A DNA stretch of 64,000 nucleotides from Microplitis mediator. Taxonomy: Eukaryota; Arthropoda; Insecta; Hymenoptera; Braconidae. The first letter of the stretch is position 1; the number at the start of each line of letters is the position of its first letter. Under the pieces are notes generated by a model that was not told the DNA's origin, ran no database searches, and saw nothing but the letters and a program-made list of their open reading frames with translations. Of the stretch, positions 12,039 through 22,495 are shown one piece after another. The position numbers and the translations under genes are program-made. The stretch covers positions 17,920,781 through 17,984,780 of the forward strand of contig NC_079977.1 in the NCBI RefSeq assembly GCF_029852145.1, read 5' to 3'.

Positions 12039-13001
12039 ACACTCATGGCATAAATTGGAGGAACAGAAAAATTTTAGAAATTTTTAAGTGATTTTCGCAA
12101 GGCTGTAACTACGTGAAAAATAATCGTATCGAAAATGAAAAAAAGGCATTTTGTAGCTCGAAATCTCTAGTTTCGACGCATTTTCATTCAATTTTTTTTA
12201 GACCTTCAGCCATTGCGCAAACATGAGAAATATCGCGAGACAAAAATTTTCTAAATTTTTTCTTTTTTTTGAGAGAGTCCACGGGCTGCAAAACAAAATT
12301 TTCAGCTAAACCAATGCATAGGTCGGTTAGCAAATTTAATTAGCTTTAATTTTTATTTTTTTTTTTGAGATTCGTACAACAACTTGTCGCTGAGATATCA
12401 GCCTTCAAACGAAAAATTATCCTTTTGGGTTTGATCATCGATATTTCAGGTACTAATGATCGCACAGTAAATTGGAGGGCGGCGTTAAAAACTTGAATAA
12501 ATTCCCTACAGGACCAACTTGTTTATTTGTGATCAAATTTTTTTTTTTGGACATTTTTTGGGAATTTGTTCTTTTTTTGTCTTTTTCTTGCATTTGCTGA
12601 GTAACGAACGCAAAAATTTTAGAAAAGTCGAAAAAAAATCATTTTTTCATTTTGATTATGATTACACAATTAAAGGAACAAAACTTGTTCCTTTAATTGT
12701 TTTGCAAAACTTTGATCGATCCATCCCGAAAAACGGCTCGATGGATCAATTTAAAAATTCGCAGGGTTATCAGGGGTACATTAAGCTTAAAAAGTCCCTG
12801 GCAACATTATTTTTTTTATCGATATTTGCAAAGTAGCGGTTGATTTACTAAAAAACCAAACAAGTCATTTGTTTTATACTATCTTCTAATAGATATTAAA
12901 AATAAAAAAAATTTTTTTTTCAAAAAATGATGAAAAGGTCTTGCAGGGAATTAATTCAGTTTTCAACGCCGCCCTTCAATTTACTGTGCGATCATGAGTG
13001 T
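12039..13001. mobile_element. Inverted-repeat element, ACACTCATG termini, copy-1 specific
   Basis: Ends are ACACTCATG (12039) and CATGAGTGT (to 13001), flanked by AT/TA. Inside, a longer inverted repeat, GATCGCACAGTAAATTGGAG, begins at about 12454 and pairs with 12964-12995, both followed by GGCGGCGTT. The body also has ACTGTAACT-type AT-rich arms. The corresponding point in duplicate copy 2 (about 24000) lacks it, so it entered or was lost after the duplication. No transposase is encoded. Confidence 0.75.
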
Positions 13002-13288
13002 ATATAATTACTTATATTTACATTTTACACAGTTTTCAAAGATTAAAAAAAAACTAAAGGTCTCTTTACCTTTTGGATTGCATGTATTTTCTTATAAGGG
13101 GCGCTTGTATTACATATATGAGTTAAGTACATAGATAGTATACATACATAAAACAGAGCGAGATGTATACGAATGTAAATGTGGAAAAATAGACAGAAAG
13201 ACATATACATGTGTGGACGACAAATGTTAAGAAAGAATCTAAGAAAATTCATCGATTTTTACTGATATCTTTCAAATAGAAACGAGTT

Positions 13289-14684
13289 CCCAGTGAACAC
13301 ATGACCTTATTTTGACGTCATACGTAGGTCATAGCAATGTCGCGACATCTGATGTAAATTTGATGTCAATCTGACGTTCTACATGACTTTAATATGATGT
13401 AAAGCTTGTGACATCATATTGATGTAAGCATGACTCTTGTACGATGTCACAGTTATGACTTATGTATTACTTACGTTTGACATAGAATCTACATCACATT
13501 GTTATGCAGTAATAAAGTCATTATCCGTATATCATAATGACGTAATTTTAAAATCATACATTTATGTCAGTAGCAAAGTCACGGTTATACGTAATGTGGA
13601 TGTCACTCTTAAATCATATCTTTACATCAGTGACAAGTCAGTATTTTACGCAATGCTGATGTAATGTCCGAGTCATAGTTTTTTATCATCTATTTATTGA
13701 AATAAAACAATCATAGAATGAATTTTCAAACATGTGTAAATGTGTAAAAATAACAATTAAACGTCGAACATTTTTGGGGTCAAAGTAATCGATAAACTCG
13801 TTAATAGATCATTCAGACGTTTTAGATTAAAACATTAGCATGAGCATAAAAAAATTAACTTTATTTTTTTAAATGATATATCGAATATATCATTTAGGAT
13901 GACAAAGAAAATGTAACGACAGTTTGAACTCTTTTGCTATTATGATTTTAAAGTTTAGTATCACAATTTTTTAATCGATTGAATTTCATACGATTTTGTG
14001 AAATTATTTAATGTTTCGCAAAATTTTATATAAGATTTTTTAAATTTCACATCACAACAAAAAATTAAAAAATTTGATGAAACTTAATGAAATTTTATAC
14101 AATTATCATCAAGGTCGACAAATATTGCTTCTATAAAATTTCATATAAGTTCATGGAGTTTTTTAAATTTTGTAAAAATCCATCACGAAAACTTATTAAC
14201 TCTGTCTTTTCCGGCATTTCACTCTAAATACATCAATTAAGCACGAGATTTGAACTCTCGTGATGTGGACCAGTGAGCAACGTTCAGGACTACCAGCCAA
14301 GAGGAGCCGTGCTCGAACCCAGCAGACGCGCAGGATTTTTTCATCATTTAACGTTATCTAATCTTGTTTCAGAATTCACAATGCGTTCGCGCGGTAATAA
14401 TCAAATCAAAAATTCGGTATTTCATTTTATTTTTTTCTTTTTCAAATTTTTTTTTCCGAATTGATAATTTTGACATCACCCATATGTCATATTGACGTCA
14501 TAGAAGGTCACACAGACATCACATTTACATCATGCATACGTCATTAGTTTTACATCATAATCTTACGTAAAAAAGTGGGAAATAATGAGTCACACCTGAC
14601 TCATTCGTGACTTATATCTTACGTATATGATGACATAGCGTAACGTCACTCTGACGTCAAATTTACGTCAATGTGTTTACTGGG
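13289..14684. mobile_element. Foldback element with CCCAGTRAACACA ends and TGACGTCA-rich arms
   Basis: The left end CCCAGTGAACACATGACC (13289) and the right end, reverse complement CCCAGTAAACACATTGACG (to 14684), form the TIR. Both subterminal arms (13310-13680 and 14465-14670) are dense in GACGTCA, TGATGTAA and similar units in inverted orientation. The middle (13690-14460) is unrelated AT-rich DNA plus a tRNA-like stretch at 14240-14340. It is a non-autonomous element. The target duplication is unclear. Confidence 0.75.
14240..14340 (-). other. tRNA-like (Pol III box-like) segment inside a foldback element
   Basis: On the minus strand two B-box-like strings occur: GGGTTCGAGCACGG (about 14312) and AGAGTTCAAATCTCG (about 14245). 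Between them is a plausible A-box-like TGGCTGGTAG. I cannot fold a complete cloverleaf. It may be a tRNA-derived SINE remnant captured by the element, or chance. Confidence 0.25.
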
Positions 14685-15169
14685 TTGGTTGCTAATATTC
14701 AATAGGGTTTATTCCAAGGATGAATAACAACTTCTACAACGAGAATTAGGTTGATTCATTGCGTTCTCGATGGCTTAAATTCAGGCGGTTCACAGACATA
14801 CATCGTAAAGGACGTCACGATAATAAACTTTTTAACGAAATTTTTCTTCAATTATAAACAATTACATTTAATTAAAAAATTGCCATCGCATTAACCCTTT
14901 CCGGTTGACTATGAATCCTTACTCTTAATTTAAATCATATATCTTTGTCTTAAAGTAAAAGAGCGCTAGCCTGTTTAGTGGGAAAGGGGCAGAAAAAATA
15001 GTAGAAGAGGACGCATGCATGCACTAAGATTGAATCGTTTTATTCCCAAAACAGCTCACACCGATACTCTTCGAGTCGGATTATCGAGAAAGGGTTAAAC
15101 AGGCTTTGAAGTTTTCAGAAATTATTAACAAGTATACAATCAACTAAACCTTTGATTTGTAGAATTTAT
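14685..15169. other. Intergenic DNA, nothing recognised
   Basis: Somewhat less AT-rich than its surroundings around 14930-15090, but no open frame of note and no repeat match within the window. Confidence 0.45.
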
Positions 15170-15643
15170 CTCTCTTAAAATGAACCAGTGAAATTCCACT
15201 GATTCAACCAGTGAATTTCACTGGTTGAATCAGTGAACGTCGCGCTCACTGGTTTCAACCAGTGAACTAAAAATATGTTAGCGCGCGGGTACAGCAGCAT
15301 TATGTACATGAGTATATTTAAGTGTTTTATTATGTCAATAAATAAGTAATATTTATTGATTATCTTCATGAAATATTTTAACTAACTTTTATATAACAAT
15401 AATAATTATATGCCACAATTTTTACAGAGTTTAAAAATAAATAACTTCGGAGTAATTTCAATAGCTTGGAGCTAACCTCAAAAATGAATGACATAATTTT
15501 AAAATTAAACAATATAAAAAGCCCATTGAAAATGGAAACAAATTACATTTTTATAAATCCTAATAAATATTACTTATTTTATTACAAAATAATTTTTAAT
15601 TAAATATAATTGTTATTAAGACTCTTTTAGTTCACTTTGTTTT
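15170..15643. mobile_element. Truncated MITE, CTCTCTTAAAATGAACC family
   Basis: The left TIR CTCTCTTAAAATGAACCAGT and several CACTGGTTGAATCAGTG palindromic units (15180-15265) match the complete inverted-orientation copy at 30445-31080. This copy ends near 15643, where the match breaks off before the second TIR. The short ORFs in both copies are shadows of this shared sequence. Confidence 0.8.
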
Positions 15644-15654
15644 TAAATACCCTT

Positions 15655-15960
15655 GCGACCTTCAACCCACTCTGGAAACACTCTGGAATCATAGTCAGAA
15701 TGTAAACATTCTAAATCCAGTATGTTTCCAGAGTGGTTTTGTGCCCTTTTTCCAGAGTGAAACCAAAGTGGTTTCAGAATTGATCCAGAGTAGATCAAAG
15801 TGTTTTCAGAATGGACTCAAAGTGAATCCAGAATGAAATCAAAGTGTTTTCAGAATGGGCCCACAGTGAGTCCAGAATGGAATCAAAGTGTTTTCAAAAT
15901 GGACTCAAAATGAGTACAGGATGAAATCAGAGTGTTTTCAAAATGGGCCCAGAGTCGATA
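15655..15960. repeat. Minisatellite of TCCAGAATGRAATCAAAGTG-type units
   Basis: A degenerate tandem array built from units around CAGAATGGACTCAAAGTGA and AAATCAAAGTGTTTTCAGA, repeating about every 40-60 bp. It is non-coding. Confidence 0.75.
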
Positions 15961-16499
15961 AAATTTAAATACTAAGGAATAAAAAAAATTGGGTACTTTC
16001 TAAACTCATAAATCAATAATAATCTACAGAAAAACAATTTTAACCCCAATTTTTTAATTAACTATGCTTTTGTTAATTAGTTAATTTTTACTTGTTGAAA
16101 GTTTACATAAAAACCCTGATAATTTCCAAACTAAAAACCCCGAATTTTTTTTACTTCTTAAAGCTATTCTTGAAAGGGTTTAGAAAAGATAGCTGGTGAA
16201 AAAATAAAAAAATTTCGATTTTATTAACAATCTAAGCCATTGAAAAATAAAAAACGTAAATAAAGCAATCAAGAAAATTTATTTTTTTGATTATTTTGTT
16301 TTTTTATTGCTGAAAGCTACATAACAATAATTTGAAAAAAATTTTTACTTGCATTGTTTAAATAATTGTCATAAACAAATACATTGCTAATTAGATTTAA
16401 TAAGATTTTTTCTCACCTCCGGGCGGAAAGCGTCAACTTTCATCCCGCTGTGCAAAACGAAGTTGCCGCTTCCCGCCTCCGTCGAGGAGAAAAATAGTA
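15961..16499. other. AT-rich intergenic DNA
   Basis: Low-complexity sequence with no called feature. A GC-richer patch at 16415-16495 leads into the hairpin that follows. Confidence 0.45.
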
Positions 16500-16620
16500 T
16501 ACACTCCTCGGGAAGTAAATAAGAAAGCCTCAGATCACATGTTTGTTGACCTCGGCTTCGCCTCGGCCAACAATTACATGTGATCTGAGACATTTCTTAC
16601 TTTACTTCCCTAGGTGTGTA
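16500..16620. other. Strong GC-containing hairpin
   Basis: The left arm ACACTCCTCGGGAAGTAAAT and CAGATCACATGT pairs with the right arm ACATGTGATCTG and ACTTCCCTAGGTGTG. The loop contains the self-complementary CTCGGCTTCGCCTCGG. The arms are about 50 bp with few mismatches, in AT-rich surroundings. It could be a small transposon or a structured RNA. No ORF crosses it meaningfully. Confidence 0.7.
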
Positions 16621-17013
16621 ATATACTTTTTTTTCGTAAAATAACGCTTAATAAAAATAAGGAATTTTAAGAAAAAAATCGTTTTCTTAAAAAAATTTTT
16701 TTTTGCTAAACAGCGCATTAGCTAATTAACAATTTTTTTTTTTACTCAATATTGCACGGAAAAAAATGTGTAGTTAAATTTACTACAAATGGAGTTCCAT
16801 TTACTACACTGACTAGTAATATATAGGATAACTACACGTTTAGTAACAGTTACTAGTACACTGTGGTACACAACCTGTAGTACCATTTACTACAGTAAGT
16901 AGTAATAAGAACAAGCATTAAATAACCACTGTGGTTCATTTTACTCCACAACATAGTAGAATATATTTTATTCGTAATGTATTAATTAAATATCTGTTCG
17001 TTAACGATCATTA

Positions 17014-17441
17014 CACTGAAAAAAAAATTTATTTGAGTCAACTAAGATTTATTTGAGCCAAATATATCGTATATTTGGATATGGCCAAATAAATATTTAA
17101 TTATGAGAAAGATATAATATATTTGAGTAGTTTAATTGCGTGAAATAAGTGGTTTATTTGTGGTAAAGAAATGATCCAATTGCTACAAATAAATAAGGGC
17201 TTCAAATATACGTATAGTATCGCCAAATTTTAGGTTATTTGTCACAAATTTAATTTCTTTACCACAAATATATTAATTACTTACCACAAATAAATTATAT
17301 ATTTCCGTCAAATTATAAAATTATTTGAATCAACTGTCATATTTTGTTCTACCAAATATATTTATTTGTCATTAAGAAATATTTTTTAAAAAGCCACAAA
17401 TAAATTGATTTATTTGGGACAAATATTTCTTTTTTTCAGTG
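17014..17441 (+). mobile_element. CACTGAAAAAA MITE, nested copy A
   Basis: It starts CACTGAAAAAA and ends TTTTTTCAGTG, with TA on both sides as a likely target duplication. The body is rich in AAATAAAT and TTATTTG words. It is near-identical, in inverted orientation, to 17935-18352. Confidence 0.85.
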
Positions 17442-17934
17442 TAGTTTTTATGATATTGAAAACGTTATAAAAATATAAAAATTAATCTTAGATTCTTCGG
17501 ACTTACAGTATATCAAATTATAATGATATAAAAATGAATTTATTAATGAATAACTTAAAATAATAAGGACTCAAATTTCAAAAGCCTACTTTTTATCAAT
17601 ACCTGATAAGGATAATTTTAAAAATATATTTGTAATCTATAAATTCTCGTATAAGCATAAACTTAGAATAATTAAGTATTAATTTTTATTAATAGAAAAT
17701 ATAAAAAACATCGTTTTAAAAGTTATAATTCTAATAAATAACAAATACTCAATAGGCAATGATTTAAAAAATTGCATTAAAATCACGATTCACTGATAAG
17801 AGCATAGAAATAAAATTTAATAGAAGAAGTTGTAGGTGAGGTAAGCAAAAAGAAGAATGACAGGTAATACAAAAAAAATTTTTTTGTATTATATTTTTTA
17901 TATATATATTTATTTTAAATTATACACTGAAAAA

Positions 17935-18352
17935 AAGAAATATTTGTCCCAAATAAATCAATTTATTTGTGGCTTTTTAAAAAATATTTCTTAATGACAA
18001 ATAAATATATTTGGTAGAACAAAATATGACAGTTGATTCAAATAATTTTATAATTTGACGGAAATATATAATTTATTTGTGGTAAGTAATTAATATATTT
18101 GTGGTAAAGAAATTAAATTTGTGACAAATAACCTAAAATTTGGCGATACTATACGTATATTTGAAGCCCTTATTTATTTGTAGCAATTGGATCATTTCTT
18201 TACCACAAATAAACCACTTATTTCACGCAATTAAACTACTCAAATATATTATATCTTTCTCATAATTAAATATTTATTTGGCCATATCCAAATATACGAT
18301 ATCTTTGGCTCAAATAAATCTTAGTTGGCTCAAATAAATTTTTTTTTCAGTG
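17935..18352 (-). mobile_element. CACTGAAAAAA MITE, nested copy B (inverted)
   Basis: Reverse-oriented partner of copy A. It has the same ends and is flanked by TATA on the left and TATA on the right. The pair brackets about 490 bp and makes a hairpin with stems of about 420 bp. Confidence 0.85.
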
Positions 18353-18850
18353 TATATATTATCATTGCACGCCTCGATTTTTAATTATATATATAAATAT
18401 TTTTAATTATATATATTATAATTTATAATGTTTTATAATATTATTTATAATATTAAATACACTGACACAAGTTGAGGATACCCACAGAATGGAGTAAAAA
18501 AGTTGTAGGTGGCGCTGTTATTTTCTTCTTTTGATCATTTTACCACACATTGGAGTAGATTGTACAAGTAATCTGGTATTGTATACTCCAAAAATAGTAA
18601 CAGATACCAATTCATATAAAATTGTGTGGTTCCCAAAACCACAAAATAAGTATTTTATACTACATTGAGTAGTTGTGGAAACTACAAAGTTTTACCACAT
18701 TACAGTAGTAAGCAGAACTCCTATAGTAATAAAATATCACGCACACTGTGGCTTATGTTACTACAGTTGTCATTGCGGCGACCACAAAGTGTAGTAAAAT
18801 TTTTACTAGTTTGGTGTGGTAAATTCTACTCCAGCATTTTTTCCCGTGCA

Positions 18851-19236
18851 GTGTTTTGATCACAATTTTTGCGCTATATTATAAATGGATGAAAAATTAA
18901 TATATTATTAATTTTATTAAATAGTTAAATATTTATTGAAGTATATAAATATTCATTGAAATATTCATTTAAAATATTTATTTTATTTTATTTTATTTTG
19001 TTTATTTTTTTTTTAACTAACAAAAAGTGATTTTTTTATTTTTCTTTTTCAGTTTTAAATTTAAACGAGTTATTTTTAAATTATTATTATTTTTTTTCTT
19101 TGCGACTAGACTATAGACTCATATACTTGTGGAAGTTAGTCGAGATTATAGTCTATTGTGAGATCTCGCTCCCTACACGTGGTGTGTTGTGTGAAATTGT
19201 ACAAAAAATATTACTTATTTTATTTAATTATTTATT
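18851..19236. other. AT-rich flank upstream of a small ORF
   Basis: Low-complexity TTTATT runs, then a less biased stretch (19105-19200) just before the ORF at 19237. That stretch could be 5' UTR. No TATA box or other promoter can be fixed. Confidence 0.35.
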
Positions 19237-19503
19237 ATGTCGCACAATTATTATCGAGTAAAAAAACACTATGAATTAAAGTTTGTAGATGATAATGGTG
19301 GCGATGATTGTAGTGGAGTTAGAGATGAGGTGAATAAATTAGAAGATTTGGAGGTTAACCATTTCGAAACTCCAAGTTATGAATCACTATCAAATACTAT
19401 TGATCACAGTGATCAAGTGATTGAAAATAATAGTGAATTTAATTATTGTGCTAGTGATAATCGTGATGTTAGTAGTGATAGTGATGGACTATTATTTAGA
19501 TAA
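19237..19503 (+). CDS. Small acidic hypothetical protein, 88 residues
   Basis: ATG in a reasonable context (TTATTATGTCG), open for 88 codons, TAA stop, and an AATAAA at about 19585. The N-terminus (MSHNYYRVKKHYELKF) is basic and aromatic. The rest is strongly acidic and serine/asparagine-rich, ending in SSDSDGLLFR. No signal peptide or membrane segment is seen. The codon pattern looks less random than nearby ORFs. It could be the first exon of a longer gene whose remainder is missing, part of a transposon, or chance. I do not recognise a family. Confidence 0.35.
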   Translation: MSHNYYRVKKHYELKFVDDNGGDDCSGVRDEVNKLEDLEVNHFETPSYESLSNTIDHSDQVIENNSEFNYCASDNRDVSSDSDGLLFR

Positions 19504-19968
19504 TTTAGTATAAGTTAATTATATAAATAATGTAGTAATGATTACATATAAGTATGTGAAATTTAATTTATGTTGATTTATTACAATAAATATTCAATAA
19601 CATCTTCAGCTTAATTGTTTAAACTATTGCAAGTTTTATTGTTGAAAAAATTTACTTTTTAGATTCTACGTTGTATTCTAAATTCAAAATTTATTATTTA
19701 TGGGCCGTCTTTAACTATCATCATTGGGCCATTCAAGTAGACTATGTTCACCCGATGATAGTTTGCCATGGCTGGGCCCAAGTTAGGGTCCAGCCGTTAC
19801 CCGTTGAACGGCCAATCTTGGTTGCCATTACTGTGCCAGGCTAGTATGCTTGGCACCCAATCATGGTCCGATCGTTGGCCATTCATAAAACCCTACACGG
19901 GTAATGACTATCGATATTTCTTTGAGTGTATATAGCGATAGCGTTGGTCGATAGTGTTATGGATTGGT
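19504..19968. other. 3' flank with a possible small inverted-repeat element
   Basis: 19700-19900 is relatively GC-rich, with repeated TGGCCATT/GGGCCATTC-like words and two near-inverse ATGATAGTT/AACTATCAT strings. It is a plausible degraded element. From about 19936 the sequence matches duplication copy 1 (GTCGATAGTGTTATGGATTG). Confidence 0.4.
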
Positions 19969-20008
19969 CACTGCCCGATAAAAAAAGATTTTATATAACT
20001 GTATACAA

Positions 20009-21999
20009 TAGACCGGTTCAAAAAAATCGACTATTTTTTTTTTTTCAAAACCGGCAGTGAAATATCTTCTTCGTCATAAAAAAAGAAGCCTGTGGAAATG
20101 GGAGCTCTTAATATCAATTTTGAAAGGTCACTAATCATAAATTTCTATTTTACGTTTAAATTACATAGAAAAAAAATTTTTTAACTTTGGAATTTTACAA
20201 CTCATTTTGTAATTAACATGTCGGACTGAGAGATACATATTTTTGAAGGAAATTGAACGCTTTAAATGAATTGTCTCTTATGTTTTTTCTCTAAGTCTAC
20301 TCCTGTAAAAGTTATTCGAGTTTAAAGTTCAACATGTAATTAATTTCACCTTTTTTTCTTAATTTTTCTTAAATATTTCATAATTGTTATTGAAAAAAAA
20401 AATTTGTCTTAAAATATAAAAATTATCAAGTTCAACGTCGTTGACAAAGTAGATCTTTATTGTTCTACTATGAGGAATAAATGACTTTTCAATTTAAAAA
20501 ATCTGAAATTAATTCTCTCTTTGAAGTTTAAACAAAATTTGAATTTTATGTACATAATTTTTCGGAAAAACGACCAACTGTGGTTTGTAGAAAATGTAGT
20601 GCACTTTTTTACCGGTGAAATAGAGATGTGCCGCATTATCAACTTACTTTTTTGGTACTGTTGCTCAATTATTGTTCTGGTTCCTAGCTGTTTGTTATAT
20701 TTACGATTTTGATGTATAATAATTTAAAGATATTTCACTTTTTAAAAATTGTATTATTTTATTATCAATAATGGAAAAAAAGTATACTTATTAAGTATAC
20801 ATTCCAAAAAATTATGTACATACAATTCAAATTTTTTTTAATCTTCAAAGAGAGAATTAATGTCAGATTTTTAACTTCCCGCTAAGAAAATCGACGATTT
20901 TCGAAAAATTGGGAAGTTAATGTTTTCACCCCGATTTGCGAAAATCGAAATTTCACCAGATGTCGACGTTTTGAGGTCCTAGGAAGCTATTCTGACTATT
21001 TTCAGAATGATGTCCGAGTGTCTGTATGTATGTATGTGTGTGACCGGTCTATAACTTTTTAACTAATGAACCGATTTGGATGGTTAAGGCGGCAATCGAA
21101 AGAGCTTGTTGGCCATCAACTTTTCTGAAAATTTCAGATCATTTGATCAAGTAGACTCGAAAATATTGACGGATTACAGAAAAAAAAATTTTTTTTTTTT
21201 TAGTTTTTTATTGATTTCTCAGAAACGACTCATACGATCAACTTCAAAATCTAATCAGCTCTAGAACTTAATAAAATGCGTCGATTGCCGCCTTAGCCAT
21301 CTCAATCGGATAATTTGCTCGAGAGTTATCGTGGGAGAAAGAAATGCTAAAAAACGGTTTTTTCGAAAACAATGGTATACAAAAGTATTTTCAAGCTCGA
21401 AGAGCTCGGATATGTATCTACAACAATGTTTTCTAGCTCTTTGAGCTCAAGGAGCTCGAAAACAGCGGCAAGTTTTGGGGCCGGCTCGCAGGGTCAACCA
21501 AAAGACAGATTCTTTAAATTGAAAAGTCATTTATTCCTCATAGTAAAACAATAAAGATCTACTTTGTCAACGACGTTGAACTTGATAATTTGCTATTTTA
21601 AGACAAATTTTTTTTTCAATAACAATTATGAAATGATTAAGAAAAATTAAGAAAAAAAGGTTAAATTAATTACATGCTGAACGTTAAACTCGAATAACTT
21701 TTAAAGGAGTACACTTAGAGAAAAAACATAAGAGACAATTTATTTAGAGCGTTCAATTTTCTTCAAAAATATGTATCTCTCACCCCGACATGTTAATTCC
21801 AAAATGAGTTGTAAAATTCCAGAGTTAAAAAATTTTTTTTTCCATGTTATTTAAACTTAAAATAGAAATTTGCGATGAGCGACTTTTCAAAATTGCCATT
21901 GAGAGCTCCCATTTTTACAGGCTTTTTTTTCATGACTCGGAAGATATTTCACTGCGGGTTTTGAAAAAAAAAAATAGTCGATTTTTTTTAACCGGTCTA
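20009..21999. mobile_element. Nested palindromic MITE, TAGACCGGTTCAAAAAAATC termini
   Basis: Termini are TAGACCGGTTCAAAAAAATC and its complement. The arms (about 20009-20560 and the matching parts of 20790-21999) mirror each other: for example, TAGATCTTTATTGTT near 20451 pairs with AACAATAAAGATCTA near 21549. The right arm is interrupted by another element at 20868-21506. Confidence 0.8.
20868..21506 (-). mobile_element. Non-autonomous element, GGTTGACCC...GGGAAGTTAAAAA type, copy 1
   Basis: It interrupts the right arm of the surrounding palindrome. The same element lies in the opposite orientation at 50885-51705, where it also interrupts a palindrome. Shared landmarks are GCGGGAAGTTAAAAA at one end, GGTTGACCC/GGGTCAACC at the other, GACGTTTTGAGGTCCTAGGA, and GAGCTCGAAAACA. 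No clear target duplication fits both copies. It has no coding capacity. Confidence 0.7.
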
Positions 22000-22495
22000 G
22001 TATACAATTATATATGAATTATATACAATTAGATAAAGGTGCTGCATAATTATATAAAATTTTGGTATAATTATAAACAATTATATACAATCGTATATAC
22101 TTCTATTTAAAAATGCAAAAAAGAATAATAAAATTATATACAATTGAATATAATTGTATAGAATTGTATACAATTATATAGAATTGTATATACTTATATA
22201 TAATCTATACGAATACAGTATGTAATCATTTACAAATGTATATATTTGTATACAATTTGTATACGATTGTATATGATTGTATACAATTAGATATAATTAT
22301 GTACGATTGTATACAATTGGATCGGGCCATTTTTTCTATCCAATTTATATATAATTTTAAACAATAGTATAAAATCTTTTTTCATCGAGAGTGTAGGTGA
22401 AAATATTGGGGTGCAAATTAGCATCCTTATAACCTTGTTTATTTTTAATAATTTTCATGGTATTTAGAACACTTCCATTATTGAATTCAGAAAAT

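Larger units (their letters stand above)
10400..13205. repeat. Segmental duplication, copy 1
   Basis: This block matches 19936-19968 plus 22394-24355 in the same orientation. It contains the CLFQ gene, its 3' flank (GTGTAGGTGAAAATATTGGG), its 5' flank, and a right tail (13020-13205, for example ACAGAGCGAGATGTATACGA). The match is broken by copy-specific elements: 12039-13001 is present only here, while 19969-22393 and 24034-24173 are only in the other copy. Exact outer edges are uncertain. Confidence 0.8.
16753..18850. mobile_element. Composite MITE with TGCACGGRAAAAAATG ends
   Basis: The left end TGCACGGAAAAAAATG (16753) and the right end, reverse complement TGCACGGGAAAAAATG (to 18850), form the TIR. 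The subterminal arms are full of TACTACA/GTAGTAA-type words. Two inverted copies of a second MITE (17014-17441 and 17935-18352) are nested in the middle. The right arm contains AGGTGGCGCT at about 18508. Confidence 0.8.
19969..22393. mobile_element. Outer MITE with CACT...CGATRAAAAAAG ends, copy-2 specific
   Basis: The left end CACTGCCCGATAAAAAAAGA (19969) and the right end, reverse complement CACTCTCGATGAAAAAAGAT (to 22393), form the TIR. Subterminal DNA at 22005-22385 is a run of TATACAATTATA-type words. Duplicate copy 1 has GGTCACAGTGTAGG at this point, so the element is absent there. It contains a nested palindrome (20009-21999). Confidence 0.75.

Noticed and set aside
15175..15369. 64-residue ORF (MKIINKYYLF) also at 30881-31075
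   Set aside because: Both copies are parts of the same MITE. The similarity is at DNA level and there is no sign of coding constraint.
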